Positions 1 through 8,587 of a DNA stretch of 64,000 nt are shown one piece after another. The notes beneath the pieces are model-generated. The model worked only from the letters and a program-made list of their open reading frames with translations, was not told the DNA's origin and did not search any database. Both the position numbers and the translations under genes were made by a program. Source of the DNA: Bacillus cereus (GTDB taxonomy: Bacteria; Bacillota; Bacilli; Bacillales; Bacillaceae_G); contig NZ_NUOT01000035.1 in the NCBI RefSeq assembly GCF_002584535.1, forward strand, positions 1-64,000, written 5' to 3'. Numbering within the stretch: the stretch's first letter is position 1; each line of letters opens with the position of its first letter.

Positions 1-273
1 ACTATAGAGGGGCAAGGGGAGGAAACAGAATCTAAAGAGCAGTGGGGAACAACGGAAGAGTTAGAGAAAAACCCAACTCCAGAAAACCCAAATGTAACGG
101 AAGAAGAAAATAATTTACACGAATCAAAAGTAAAAGAACAAGAAAAAATAGAAGAACGTAAGAAAACATTACCACAGACTGATGGGCATGTGTCATACCT
201 ACCATATATAGGTGGAATGTTGTTAGTATTTGCTTTATTAATACTAGTAATAAATAAAAGAAAATGGAACTAA
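1..273 (+). CDS. C-terminal part of a sortase-type cell-wall-anchored protein (partial)
   Basis: Frame 1 is open from the left edge to TAA at 271-273, so only about 90 C-terminal residues are present and the start lies outside the window. The visible part is a highly charged Glu/Lys/Asn-rich stalk, then LPQTDG (169-186), a hydrophobic membrane segment of about 20 residues and the basic tail NKRKWN. This is the layout of a sortase sorting signal. The motif is not canonical: Asp sits where LPXTG has Gly, and the Gly comes one residue later. A wall-anchored surface protein is inferred. Whether a housekeeping sortase accepts the variant cannot be told from sequence. A terminator follows directly. 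Confidence 0.65.
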   Translation, partial: TIEGQGEETESKEQWGTTEELEKNPTPENPNVTEEENNLHESKVKEQEKIEERKKTLPQTDGHVSYLPYIGGMLLVFALLILVINKRKWN

Positions 274-291
274 AATGATGTGACTATTTGA

Positions 292-324
292 ACGGGCTAT
301 TAGAAGATAATAGTCCGTTTTTTT
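292..324 (+). terminator. Rho-independent terminator after the surface protein
   Basis: An 11-bp stem (ACGGGCTATTA with TAATAGTCCGT, one G-U pair) is followed by a T run. Confidence 0.8.
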
Positions 325-487
325 CAATTCACTCTATCTATCATATCTTTCGAGAGGACTCCCACCTCTAAACATATGTGAAGGTGGTGAGGTGAATCAA
401 ATGGAGTGAATAGAGAATACGATTGCTGAGTGTGTAATGTTTTTATGCGAAGGGAATCAAAAAGTGACAATGAGACAAAAATGCCAT
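325..487. other. Gap at the 3' side of the truncated peptide transporter
   Basis: No credible gene is seen. An imperfect hairpin lies at about 358-393 (CCACCT with AGGTGG). The stretch directly abuts the point where the minus-strand peptide transporter loses homology, so it may hold the deletion junction. Confidence 0.35.
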
Positions 488-1159
488 TTATAAAAATAAA
501 GAAATTGGTATCGTACCAGCTACTCCAAGAGTCTTTTTTTTCGTCAAAACAAATAGTGCTAAACCTACTACCATACCAATTGCTGCAACGCCAAAACCAA
601 CATGGAAGTTATATTGTTGACCTAATGTACCAACAACTAAAGGAGCTACAAGAGCACCTAAATTAATGCCCATATAGAAAATACTAAAACCAGAGTCTCG
701 ACGTGTATCTGATTCATGATATAAATTTCCAACGATGCTAGAGATATTTGGTTTTAATAATCCTGTCCCAAGTATTAAAAATACCATAGAAATAAATAAA
801 GTAATGATACTACCCGGCAATGCTAGAATAAGGTGGCCAATCATAATTAAAACCCCACCCCAAAAGACTGTTTTACTTGAACCGAGTAAACGATCAGAAA
901 CCCAGCCACCGATAACACTAGACATGTATAATAGAGAGCCGTAAATTGCCATGATGGAAGTGGCAGTAGCTTGATCAATTCCTAATCCACCTTTTGCAAT
1001 GGAATAGTACATATAGTAAAGTAAAATGGCTCTCATTCCATAATAAGAAAACCTCTCCCAAAACTCGGTGAAAAATAAAGTGAATAAACCTTTAGGGTGA
1101 CCAAAAAAGCCCGTTTGAGGGATATTCTCCATCATTGTTTGTTTTTCTTTCATATCCAT
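488..1159 (-). pseudogene. Truncated proton-dependent oligopeptide transporter (POT/DtpT family)
   Basis: The 223-residue frame begins like a di-/tripeptide:proton symporter, with [23 protein letters not shown]-type residues near the N-terminus, then six predicted membrane segments and the TGLLKPN motif. The family is usually about 450-500 residues, so the C-terminal half is absent. Family-like sequence stops at about [10 protein letters not shown], after which a few unrelated residues precede the stop. The start is well supported by AAGGAGA eight bases upstream of ATG (1159). It probably lacks transport activity because the second six-helix bundle is missing. The decay or deletion interpretation is inferred from length. 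Confidence 0.75.
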
Positions 1160-1462
1160 AACGCTTTCTCCTTCGTATATTTATATATTATTTTAGTATA
1201 ACGTAAATGTTGAGGATTGAAAGCAGAATATTGAAAGGTATCTCGTACTTGAATTTTGTAATTACACTTGGAAATTAGAAATTCTGCTTATCGTGAAAGG
1301 GTTGAAGGATGAGCAATATAGCTCATAAAAGAATATTGCTGATGTATAATTTTTTTCTTATATAATGAATGATGTGCCTGTAGTCTTAAAAAATCGAATC
1401 ATTTTGGTTTGTTAATTGTAATCATCCCTATGTAAGATTTTATGAATATGTTATTAAAAGCA

Positions 1463-1717
1463 TCAGGATAAGATGCCTTGTTCATCAATTATCTGAAATA
1501 ATTGGTGAATGCCACCTTGTTCTACTAAATGTGGAGCGTTTTTTTCTGCAACAACGAATGCTTCGCTAGGGTAAGTCCGTATAATAGAAAGTCTATCGAT
1601 TTTATCGCCAGCGTCTTCGTATAACCGAAATAATATAGCTTTCGTATGTCTTGTTTCCTTCAATAATTCGTAGTCTATGCGTGCCTTTTTTACTGAGGAT
1701 TCAGTTACTTTTATCAT
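1463..1717 (-). CDS. Small hypothetical protein (84 aa)
   Basis: An 84-residue frame starts at ATG (1717) behind GAGGTG. The product is soluble, charged at the N-terminus (IKVTESSVKKARIDYE) and hydrophobic near the C-terminus. There is no signal peptide, membrane helix or metal motif. I do not recognise the family. It stands alone between the truncated peptide transporter and the DHA2 efflux gene, with about 300 bp of non-coding DNA upstream of the transporter start (1160-1462) in which I see only AT-rich promoter-like sequence. Confidence 0.6.
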   Translation of the reverse strand: MIKVTESSVKKARIDYELLKETRHTKAILFRLYEDAGDKIDRLSIIRTYPSEAFVVAEKNAPHLVEQGGIHQLFQIIDEQGILS

Positions 1718-1867
1718 GGTAGCACCTCTTTCAAACTAATCGTAAACGCTCATAAAGAGACATTAGATTTTTCGAAATTCATTTAATAAGCATACGTATA
1801 AAAATCAACATTAAGAGCAGTTGAATTTACATTTAACCCTAAAAGTAGGTCGTATTGTTCATTTTGT

Positions 1868-1900
1868 AAAGACATCTTTAACTCGTAAAGATGTCTTTTT
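1868..1900. terminator. Strong hairpin downstream of the DHA2 efflux gene
   Basis: A 13-bp perfect stem (AAAGACATCTTTA / TAAAGATGTCTTT) with a 5-base loop. The T-run is better on the plus side. It lies just past the end of the minus-strand efflux gene. Confidence 0.6.
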
Positions 1901-1948
1901 GGTGTTCGTATTTAATCAATCAGCGGCTAATACAAAATTTAGGATCTT

Positions 1949-3424
1949 CTAATTTTCATTGTGTAAGAGCTGAGTGGCTTTTGCTTCCTTTTTCTGTCCT
2001 TTTAAGAAAAACGATACAACGAGGGCAATAATTATAAAGATTAACCCGAGCATGAATGCCCCTTGGAATCCCGATGTTAAGCCGTTTAACTTTTCTACTG
2101 GATTCATTGGGTTTGTTGAGTTTTGCATATATTCAGTTGTACCTGAAGACATTTTAGATATAAATATAGCCGTACCAATTGCACCAGCTACTTGCTGTAA
2201 TGTATTAAAGAGCGCTGTGCCGTGTGGGTAAAGCTCTGGTGTCAATTGATTTAAACCATATGTTTGTGCTGTCATCACAAACATGAGCCCAACCATTAAT
2301 ATGCTGTGCATTAAGATAATTTGTGTCAATGTTGTCTCTGGATTAATGCCCTTGAATAGCCACATTGCAATAGCTACTAATACAAGGCCAGGGATGATAA
2401 TAGCCTTTGGACTAAATTTATCAAATAATTTACCTGCAATCGGTCCCATTATGGCGCTAATAATACTCCCCGGTAGCATGATGAGCCCTGATTTAAAGGC
2501 TGTAACAAGTAAAACGGTTTGTAAGAACATTGGTAATAAGGTCATTGTTGAAAACAGTGACATCATGACGATGACTATTAAACCAACTGATAAAGTAAAC
2601 ATTGGAAATTTAAATGCTCGTAGTTCTAAAATTGGATTATCGATTTTTAATTGACGAACAACAAAAATGAATAACGATATAATCCCGATAATTAAAGTGT
2701 AATAAACCTTCGGATCTGACCATCCTAAATCACCTGAAGAACTAAAGCTATATACAATACCACCGAAACCTAATGTTGATAAAAGAATGGATAAGTAATC
2801 AACTTTTGGTTGTGTTAACTCGGTGACATTTTGAAGGTACTTCATTCCAATTAATATGGAAATGATTACGATAGGAATAACAAGGTAGAATAACCAGCGC
2901 CAGCTAAGTGAATCAACGATCATTCCGGATAATGTAGGACCAATTGCTGGGGCAGACATCATAACAAGTGCGATTAAGCCCATTGTGGCACCGCGTTTTT
3001 CAGGTGGACAAATAATTAAAATCGTATTCATTAGTAATGGTGAAATTAAACCAGTAGCGATTGCTTGGACAATACGACCGATTAATAAAACGGAAAATGT
3101 CGGTGCGAACCCAGCGATCAATGTACCGACTAAAAATGTTAACATGGCCGTTAAGAACATTTGTCTTGTTGTGAACCATTGTTGGAGTAAGGCTGTAATT
3201 GGTACTAAAACTCCAACAACTAACATGTAAGCTGTAGAAAGCCATTGAATTGTTGAAGCTGTGACATCAAATTCTCTCATTAATACGGTTAAAGCATTAC
3301 CGAGTAACGTCTCGTTTAATAATGCGACCATTGCACCTAAAAGTAATGCAATTAAAATGGGGGCATGTTTAATATTAGAAGTGTCAATTTTACTACTTGT
3401 AGAGCTAGTAGTTGTTATATTCAT
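1949..3424 (-). CDS. DHA2-family (EmrB/QacA-type) MFS multidrug efflux transporter
   Basis: The 491-residue protein has about 14 hydrophobic segments, the number typical of the DHA2 (14-TMS) drug:H+ antiporters. Motif C-like sequence (SAPAIGPTLSG) follows the motif A-like loop, and the LSTAYMLVVGVLVPITALL segment of EmrB/LmrB-type exporters is clear. It probably exports a toxic compound across the membrane by proton antiport. The substrate is unknown. It is divergent from a TetR-family regulator (3571-4149), and the shared intergenic region carries dyads suited to that repressor, so drug-inducible local control is likely. The assignment to the family is firm. LmrB-type specificity is only a guess. 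Confidence 0.88.
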   Translation of the reverse strand: MNITTTSSTSSKIDTSNIKHAPILIALLLGAMVALLNETLLGNALTVLMREFDVTASTIQWLSTAYMLVVGVLVPITALLQQWFTTRQMFLTAMLTFLVGTLIAGFAPTFSVLLIGRIVQAIATGLISPLLMNTILIICPPEKRGATMGLIALVMMSAPAIGPTLSGMIVDSLSWRWLFYLVIPIVIISILIGMKYLQNVTELTQPKVDYLSILLSTLGFGGIVYSFSSSGDLGWSDPKVYYTLIIGIISLFIFVVRQLKIDNPILELRAFKFPMFTLSVGLIVIVMMSLFSTMTLLPMFLQTVLLVTAFKSGLIMLPGSIISAIMGPIAGKLFDKFSPKAIIIPGLVLVAIAMWLFKGINPETTLTQIILMHSILMVGLMFVMTAQTYGLNQLTPELYPHGTALFNTLQQVAGAIGTAIFISKMSSGTTEYMQNSTNPMNPVEKLNGLTSGFQGAFMLGLIFIIIALVVSFFLKGQKKEAKATQLLHNEN

Positions 3425-3479
3425 TTATTGATTTTCCTCTCACTTTCTTTATTTTTAATACATTTGTATACAAAAGATC

Positions 3480-3553
3480 ACATGTAATATAATATACATG
3501 TGTAGATTAAAAGATAAAGAATCAATTTTCAGTAGTTGTATAATTAATCTACA
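3480..3553. promoter_or_regulatory. Divergent TetR/efflux control region with two dyads
   Basis: ACATGTA (3480-3486) is mirrored by TACATGT (3495-3501). TGTAGATTAA (3501-3510) is mirrored perfectly by TTAATCTACA (3544-3553). Both lie between the divergent efflux and TetR genes, the usual site for TetR operators. Which dyad is bound is not resolved. Confidence 0.5.
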
Positions 3554-3570
3554 GAAAAGGAGAAGTGTAG

Positions 3571-4149
3571 ATGAAAAATAATGAGGAACAGCTGGATTTA
3601 CGTGTTAGACGTACACATAAGCTATTGTGGGAGTCTTTATTTGAATTAATGACACAGTCAAAACAGAAATATAGTTCCATTACCATCAACCAAATCTGTG
3701 ATCGTGCGATGGTGCATCGAACAACATTTTATAAACATTTTGAAGATAAAGATGGGTTATTGGCATTTGGATTTAAACAATATCAAGAGAAAGCTTTTAC
3801 TATACCACTTTTAGATCGATTAACTAAACCGTTTCAAGTGATGGAACAGTTCTTGCAACATGAAAAAATTGGTAAAATATTAGAGTCACAAATGGATGAT
3901 GAACAATTTATTAGCTTCATAAATTATCAAACTCGTGAAATGAAGAAACAGGAGAATCAAGAATTAAATCGGATTTGTAAAAATCATACGATACCAATGG
4001 AGTTAATTATCGAATTTTATTCGGGGGTAATTACAACATTAAGTGCATGGTGGCTTCAAAATAGAAAAAATGTTTCAGCAGAAGAAATGGATAGATACTT
4101 TCATGAAATGATTAATCAAGATATTTTTCAATTGAAAGAGAATGAATGA
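3571..4149 (+). CDS. TetR/AcrR-family transcriptional regulator
   Basis: A 192-residue protein with an N-terminal TetR helix-turn-helix (about residues 10-55: SITINQICDRAMVHRTTFYKHF is the signature stretch) and a divergent ligand-binding C-terminal half. The C-terminal part resembles TetR-C domains found in Firmicute regulators. ATG (3571) is preceded by AAAAGGAGAAG. It is divergent from the DHA2 efflux gene and probably represses it and itself, releasing DNA when an exported compound binds. The pairing is inferred from layout. Confidence 0.88.
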   Translation: MKNNEEQLDLRVRRTHKLLWESLFELMTQSKQKYSSITINQICDRAMVHRTTFYKHFEDKDGLLAFGFKQYQEKAFTIPLLDRLTKPFQVMEQFLQHEKIGKILESQMDDEQFISFINYQTREMKKQENQELNRICKNHTIPMELIIEFYSGVITTLSAWWLQNRKNVSAEEMDRYFHEMINQDIFQLKENE

Positions 4150-4325
4150 ATACTCCCCCATTTAACTTCGTTTGAAGCAGGGGTACTCTTTCGGTAAAAT
4201 CTGATAGAGACATTTCTGAGACAGGGGATGTATGGAAGTATGATTTAACACTTCTAAAATTTATATGTTAGGATAATTTTGCTATAATGTATGAGTATGA
4301 GTTACATATAGAGGAGTGCTAGAAA

Positions 4326-4730
4326 ATGCGATCATTTAATGTCGATGAATTTATTGCCAGTGTCTTACAATGGATATTAAATATAGCCCTTATCATATTA
4401 TCCATTGTTTTATCTATCTTTTTAATTAATGAAACGATCACATTTATACAATACATATTTTCCACAAAAAAATATACGTCCTATAAATTAGTTGAAAGTA
4501 TTATTGTTTACTTTTTATACTTTGAATTTATTGCATTAATTATTAAGTACTTCAAATCGAATTATCACTTTCCGTTACGTTATTTTATTTATATTGGAAT
4601 TACAGCGCTAATTCGATTGATTATCGTTTCTCATGAGGAACCACTTGAAACATTATTATATGCAGGTGCTATTCTTATTTTAGTTATTGCTTTATATATA
4701 TCTAATATGAGGGATTTGAAGAAACATTAA
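4326..4730 (+). CDS. psiE: PsiE-family membrane protein
   Basis: A 134-residue protein with four hydrophobic segments, matching the length and topology of the PsiE (phosphate-starvation-inducible) family. The conserved FxxxALIIKYF and [17 protein letters not shown]-type stretch is present, as is the SHEEP sequence near the last loop. PsiE was named from phosphate-starvation induction in Escherichia coli. Its biochemical role is unknown, and Bacillus homologues need not respond to phosphate. ATG follows GAGGAG. It is monocistronic, with a terminator immediately after. Confidence 0.85.
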   Translation: MRSFNVDEFIASVLQWILNIALIILSIVLSIFLINETITFIQYIFSTKKYTSYKLVESIIVYFLYFEFIALIIKYFKSNYHFPLRYFIYIGITALIRLIIVSHEEPLETLLYAGAILILVIALYISNMRDLKKH

Positions 4731-4736
4731 ATAAAG

Positions 4737-4777
4737 AAGTAGTGCAAGCCAAGCAGTTGGTTCGCACTACTTTTTTT
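4737..4777 (+). terminator. Terminator after psiE
   Basis: AGTAGTGC pairs with GCACTACT across an 18-base loop, followed by a T run. Confidence 0.75.
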
Positions 4778-4820
4778 ATTATAGTGATGAAAAGAGACAA
4801 AACGCATATTTACTTCCTCC

Positions 4821-4851
4821 TTGACCTTCAAGTTACTTGAAGGATTAGAAT
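4821..4851 (+). promoter_or_regulatory. MerR-type promoter and operator upstream of speG
   Basis: A -35 TTGACC (4821-4826) and a -10 TAGAAT (4846-4851) are separated by 19 bp. The 8-3-8 dyad CCTTCAAGTTACTTGAAGG (4825-4843) fills the spacer. A long 19-bp spacer with a central dyad is the hallmark of promoters activated by MerR-family regulators. The regulator gene that should follow has been lost except for its first codons. Confidence 0.75.
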
Positions 4852-4883
4852 GTGAGTAGAGAGCTGTAAAGGAGCGTTTTGAA

Positions 4884-4931
4884 ATGAAAACTGTTAAGAA
4901 ATTAAGTGGAAGAATGGAGATTGAAAAATGA
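4884..4931 (+). pseudogene. Stub of a MerR-family regulator gene (15 codons)
   Basis: After AAAGGAG, an ATG opens the peptide MKTVKKLSG, which is how many MerR-family regulators begin (M-TVK-LS-LTGVS...). After the Gly the sequence goes to RMEIEK and stops, its TGA overlapping the speG start (ATGA). The helix-turn-helix and all of the rest of the protein are missing. I interpret this as an internal deletion that fused the regulator's start to the end of its frame, leaving promoter and translational coupling to speG intact. It is too short for domain searches, so the call rests on the start peptide plus the MerR-type promoter. Confidence 0.55.
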
Positions 4932-5446
4932 GTCAAGAACTTAAACTGCGCCCATTAGAACGAGAAGATTTGAAATTTGTTCATGAACTTAACAACAATG
5001 CACATATTATGTCTTATTGGTTTGAAGAACCGTATGAAGCTTTTGTGGAGTTGCAGGATCTATATGATAAGCACATTCATGATCAAAGTGAACGCCGGTT
5101 TATAGTAGAAAAAGATAATAATATGATTGGGTTAGTTGAATTAGTGGAGATTGATTACATTCATCGAAGAACAGAATTTCAAATTATCATTGATCCAAAG
5201 TATCAAGGATATGGTTATGCAGCGTGCGCAACCCGTTTAGCGATGGATTACGCCTTTTCAGTATTAAATATGCACAAACTTTATTTAGTAGTGGATAAAG
5301 AAAATGAAAAGGCTACGCATATTTACAAAAAAGTCGGCTTTATCATTGAAGGTGAGTTGCAGGATGAATTTTTCGTTGATGGTGACTATCATAATGCGAT
5401 TAGAATGTGCATTTTCCAACATCAATATTTAGAAATGAAATCATAA
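4928..5446 (+). CDS. speG: Spermidine N1-acetyltransferase SpeG (GNAT family)
   Basis: 172 residues aligning from end to end with E. coli SpeG as I recall it: [10 protein letters not shown] at the N-terminus, [27 protein letters not shown], the acetyl-CoA-binding region (QGYGYA) and the C-terminal [13 protein letters not shown]. SpeG transfers acetyl from acetyl-CoA to spermidine or spermine, lowering polyamine stress. The start overlaps the stop of the merR stub (ATGA), so translation is coupled to it. Expression presumably starts at the MerR-type promoter at 4821-4851. With the regulator gone the gene may be uninducible or controlled by another MerR protein. Confidence 0.92.
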   Translation: MSQELKLRPLEREDLKFVHELNNNAHIMSYWFEEPYEAFVELQDLYDKHIHDQSERRFIVEKDNNMIGLVELVEIDYIHRRTEFQIIIDPKYQGYGYAACATRLAMDYAFSVLNMHKLYLVVDKENEKATHIYKKVGFIIEGELQDEFFVDGDYHNAIRMCIFQHQYLEMKS

Positions 5447-5501
5447 GTTTTAATGTATGATGAAAAATAAATATTTATTTCATGTACCGTTTTAAATATA
5501 T

Positions 5502-5539
5502 AAAAGGAAGCATAACTTAGGGTTATGCTTCCTTTTTTG
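5502..5539 (+). terminator. Terminator after speG
   Basis: A 15-bp stem (AAAAGGAAGCATAAC with GTTATGCTTCCTTTT) ends in a T run. Confidence 0.85.
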
Positions 5540-5579
5540 ATTGTCCAAGGGTATGCTTCATCGTTAGTAATAAACAAAG

Positions 5580-5614
5580 AAGGCTCAATCTTTATAAAAA
5601 GATGGGCTTTTTTG
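5580..5614 (+). terminator. Second, weaker terminator-like hairpin
   Basis: GGCTCAATCTTT pairs imperfectly with AAAGATGGGCTT and is followed by six T residues. No gene lies between this and the speG terminator. Confidence 0.45.
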
Positions 5615-5698
5615 TCTAATCATACATCCAATTATAAGTTTTTGATAGTAGAAGGCTAATATCAAAAAGAAAGTAATGATAAAGCTTTGAATGGATTA

Positions 5699-5722
5699 AA
5701 TTTCCGTACATCAGACATAATA
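5699..5722 (+). promoter_or_regulatory. Possible forespore (sigma G-like) promoter of the ger operon
   Basis: CATAATA (5716-5722) fits a sigma G -10 (CATNMTA) about 65 bp before the first start of the germination operon. The -35 (GATTA, 17 bp upstream) is poor. Known ger operons are forespore-expressed. The site itself is only suggestive. Confidence 0.25.
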
Positions 5723-5787
5723 ATGCTTAAGAAATTCCAATTAGGGTGAGAAATCGCAGTGTCAACTGCGGATATTGGGTGATTAAA

Positions 5788-5913
5788 ATGTGGAAAACGC
5801 TTGTTTCTTATCTTCCAGATTGGAAAGTGTTTGTGCAAACTTTTATCGTATTTTTCGTTCCTTATGTGACCTCAAGAGTTTTTAGTTGGATCCGTACATT
5901 AGAGAAAGAGTGA
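5788..5913 (+). CDS. Mini-protein leading the germinant receptor operon (possible D-subunit-like)
   Basis: A 41-residue ORF (ATG at 5788 behind GGGTGAT; GTG starts at 5779 or 5746 would lengthen it) encodes an amphipathic N-terminus, one clear hydrophobic segment ([14 protein letters not shown]) and a charged tail. Its TGA lies within a few bases of the GerA-subunit start, so coupling is likely. Some Bacillus ger operons carry a small membrane D-subunit gene that tunes receptor activity. The position fits, but this peptide is shorter than those and I cannot prove homology. It could also be a coupling leader. Confidence 0.45.
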   Translation: MWKTLVSYLPDWKVFVQTFIVFFVPYVTSRVFSWIRTLEKE

Positions 5914-5918
5914 TGAGG

Positions 5919-7484
5919 ATGAAAGAGAAGGAATCAAAGATGGAGCAACAAACCGATACATATCAGGATAAGCCTTTTCAAAACGTAACAGATTATTTTA
6001 CAGGCGATTTTACCTTGGATCTAGAGCTTGTAAAAAAAGAAGTTAGTTATAACTCGGATGCCCACTTTCGAGAGTTTAACATAGGGGGGACAAATATTCG
6101 AGCGGCGCTTGTTTTTGTGGAAGGACTGTCGGATAAGGATCTCATTAATATGCATATTTTGAAGTCATTGATGTTTAATTTTTATGAAGAATATAAGAGT
6201 GCACCATCTTATGTGGAGGGTACCATTTCAAAAGAGTTTATTAAGAATCGCGTCCTTTCTATTAGTGAGGTAGAAGAAGTCTATTCTATAAAAGAGTTGA
6301 TGGCAAAAGTGTTGATAGGTTCAACTGCACTTTTAGTTGATGGATTAGCAGGTGTATTAATTCTTGGTACAAAAAAAGGGAAAACACGCAATGTTGAAGA
6401 GCCCATATCAGAGGGATCAGTTAGAGGTCCACGGGTAGGTTTCACAGAAGTTTTGTCTGATAATACCGCTCTTTTACGGCTACATGGCGAAAATGAGGGA
6501 TTGTCATTAACAAAATTTCATGTAGGAGAGCGGGCAAAAAAAGAGTTGGTTATTGCCTATATGAAAGAGATTGCTGATTCGGAATTGGTAGAAGAGGTTA
6601 AGAAAAGAATTCAGAAAATCAATATTGATAATGTGCCAGAATCAGGATATGTGGAGCAGCTCATCGAAGATAATTACCTCAGCCCGTTTCCACAAGCACA
6701 GAGTACGGAGCGCCCTGATCGCGTCATCGCAGCGTTGATGGAAGGGCGTGTTGCGATTTTATTGGATGGAACACCTTTTGCCCTGATTGTTCCAGTTACA
6801 TTTAGCATGCTGATGCAATCGCCGGAAGATTACTATGAACGTTGGATTCCAGGTACGTTTATCCGTTTATTGCGCTTTGGAGCAGCTATTATTTCTCTTT
6901 TTGCACCTGCTTTGTACATTTCCTTTATCTCATTTCATCCTGGATTAATTCCGACCAAGTTGGCTATTTCAATTCTTGGGGGACGGGAAGGAGTTCCGTT
7001 TCCTGCAATTATAGAGGCATTATTTATGGAAATAGCCATCGAAATTTTGCGGGAAGCAGGGCTACGCCTGCCTAAGCCGATTGGTTCAGCGATGGGAATT
7101 GTCGGTGGATTAATCATTGGACAGGCTGCCGTAGAAGCGGGAATTATTAGTCCAATTATGGTAATTGTAGTAGCGGCCACTGCTATTTCTTCCTTTGCGC
7201 TCGCTCATTATAGTGCGGCAATTCCACTACGGATCCTTCGCTTTGTAGCCATGTTTTGCGCTGCCATATTTGGACTATACGGAGTCATTCTGTTTTTTCT
7301 CGTTCTATGCAGTCATATAGCGAGATTGAAGAGTTTCGGCGTACCCTATGCCAGTCCAGCTGTTGTTTATCATTTAAGTGATTGGAAAGATTTCGTGATT
7401 CGCATGCCACTTCAAATGATGAAACGCCGTCCCAAAATGATGAATATGAAAGATTCGATACGAAAAGGAAGTGAAGAGGGGTGA
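5919..7484 (+). CDS. Spore germination protein, GerA-subunit family
   Basis: About 521 residues: a soluble N-terminal half with the two-lobed GerA ligand domain ([16 protein letters not shown] and, later, [18 protein letters not shown]) followed by several membrane segments. The conserved [20 protein letters not shown] and [11 protein letters not shown] stretches are clear. GerA, GerB and GerC subunits form the germinant receptor of the spore inner membrane. The A subunit with B senses nutrient and passes ions. The start is ambiguous: ATG at 5913, 5919 or 5940 are all in frame, and 5919 is chosen after GATGAGG. TGA overlaps the GerB start by four bases. The nutrient recognised is not predictable. 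Confidence 0.92.
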   Translation: MKEKESKMEQQTDTYQDKPFQNVTDYFTGDFTLDLELVKKEVSYNSDAHFREFNIGGTNIRAALVFVEGLSDKDLINMHILKSLMFNFYEEYKSAPSYVEGTISKEFIKNRVLSISEVEEVYSIKELMAKVLIGSTALLVDGLAGVLILGTKKGKTRNVEEPISEGSVRGPRVGFTEVLSDNTALLRLHGENEGLSLTKFHVGERAKKELVIAYMKEIADSELVEEVKKRIQKINIDNVPESGYVEQLIEDNYLSPFPQAQSTERPDRVIAALMEGRVAILLDGTPFALIVPVTFSMLMQSPEDYYERWIPGTFIRLLRFGAAIISLFAPALYISFISFHPGLIPTKLAISILGGREGVPFPAIIEALFMEIAIEILREAGLRLPKPIGSAMGIVGGLIIGQAAVEAGIISPIMVIVVAATAISSFALAHYSAAIPLRILRFVAMFCAAIFGLYGVILFFLVLCSHIARLKSFGVPYASPAVVYHLSDWKDFVIRMPLQMMKRRPKMMNMKDSIRKGSEEG

Positions 7485-8587
7485 TTACCAACTCTAAAGA
7501 TCGAATTCCGACTTCGCAAGCGGCTGTCATTCTTATCAATTATATACTCGCAGTAGGAATTCTCACCTTGCCTAGAACAGCTGCTGAGAAAGTAAACACA
7601 CCAGATGTTTGGATAACCGTTATTTTAGGCGGGTTAATTGCGATGGTTGCAGGGATAATCATGGTCAAATTAAGTCAACAATTTCCTGGAAAAACATTTT
7701 ATCAATATAATCAAGAAATTGTAGGGAAATGGGTAGGAGCGATACTTAGTCTATTTATTGTAGGTTACTTTTTTATGCTTTCTTCATTTGAAGTCAAAAC
7801 GCTGGAAGGAATAACAAGTTTCTTTTTACTGGAAGGAACACCTGGGTGGGCTATTATCATGCCATTTATGTGGGTGAGTCTCTATTTAAACCTAGGCGGA
7901 ATAAACTCAATAGCACGTTTATTTGAAATTATATTTCCAATTACAGTCTTTATTTTCTTGCTCACTTCCTTTATGAGCATTGGAATATTTGAGATAGACA
8001 ATCTTCGTCCTGTATTAGGGTTAGGGATTATCCCAGTACTAAAAGGTTTAAAAACAACAACGCTTGCATATTCAGGTGCCGAAATTATGTTGCTCCTTTT
8101 GGCATTTATGAAACAACCACGCCAAGCTGTAAAAGTCGTTCTAATCGGAACTGCTATTCCCTTAATTTTTTATGTCACTACAGTTGTGATGGTTATAGGA
8201 ACGTTTTCTGTCGATGGGGTATTAATGAGAACATGGCCTACGATCGATCTTATGCGAAGTTTTGAACTCCCTGGTTTGATATTTGAGCGATTTGAGTCTT
8301 TATTACTTGTGGTATGGATTATGCAAATCTTCGCGACTTATACAATTTGCTATTATGCTGCTGCTTTGGGACTGGCACAGCTCTTTAATAAAAATATCCA
8401 TTCCTTCTTGTATGGGTTACTCCCGGTTATTTATATCGTTTCTCAAATTCCGAAAAACATTAATGATCTATTTAAATTGGGAGATGTGATTGGTAATGCG
8501 GCGATGATATTGTTTGGTATCCTACCACTGCTTCTCCTTGTAATTTCAAGATGGAGGAAGAGAAAGAATGAATCGAAGTGTGAATAA
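7481..8587 (+). CDS. Spore germination protein, GerB-subunit family (endospore permease)
   Basis: A 368-residue membrane protein with about ten hydrophobic helices, of the APC-superfamily endospore germination permeases. It opens with the family's [21 protein letters not shown] motif. GTG (7481) overlaps the GerA-subunit TGA (GTGA), indicating translational coupling. The B subunit is the part of a germinant receptor most closely tied to amino-acid or other nutrient recognition. The ligand cannot be read off. It overlaps the following GerC gene by 20 bp. Confidence 0.92.
   Translation: MITNSKDRIPTSQAAVILINYILAVGILTLPRTAAEKVNTPDVWITVILGGLIAMVAGIIMVKLSQQFPGKTFYQYNQEIVGKWVGAILSLFIVGYFFMLSSFEVKTLEGITSFFLLEGTPGWAIIMPFMWVSLYLNLGGINSIARLFEIIFPITVFIFLLTSFMSIGIFEIDNLRPVLGLGIIPVLKGLKTTTLAYSGAEIMLLLLAFMKQPRQAVKVVLIGTAIPLIFYVTTVVMVIGTFSVDGVLMRTWPTIDLMRSFELPGLIFERFESLLLVVWIMQIFATYTICYYAAALGLAQLFNKNIHSFLYGLLPVIYIVSQIPKNINDLFKLGDVIGNAAMILFGILPLLLLVISRWRKRKNESKCE

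Noticed and set aside
4727-4936. 69-codon minus-strand ORF over the speG promoter
   Set aside because: It covers a clear MerR-type promoter and the psiE terminator and has no ribosome site.
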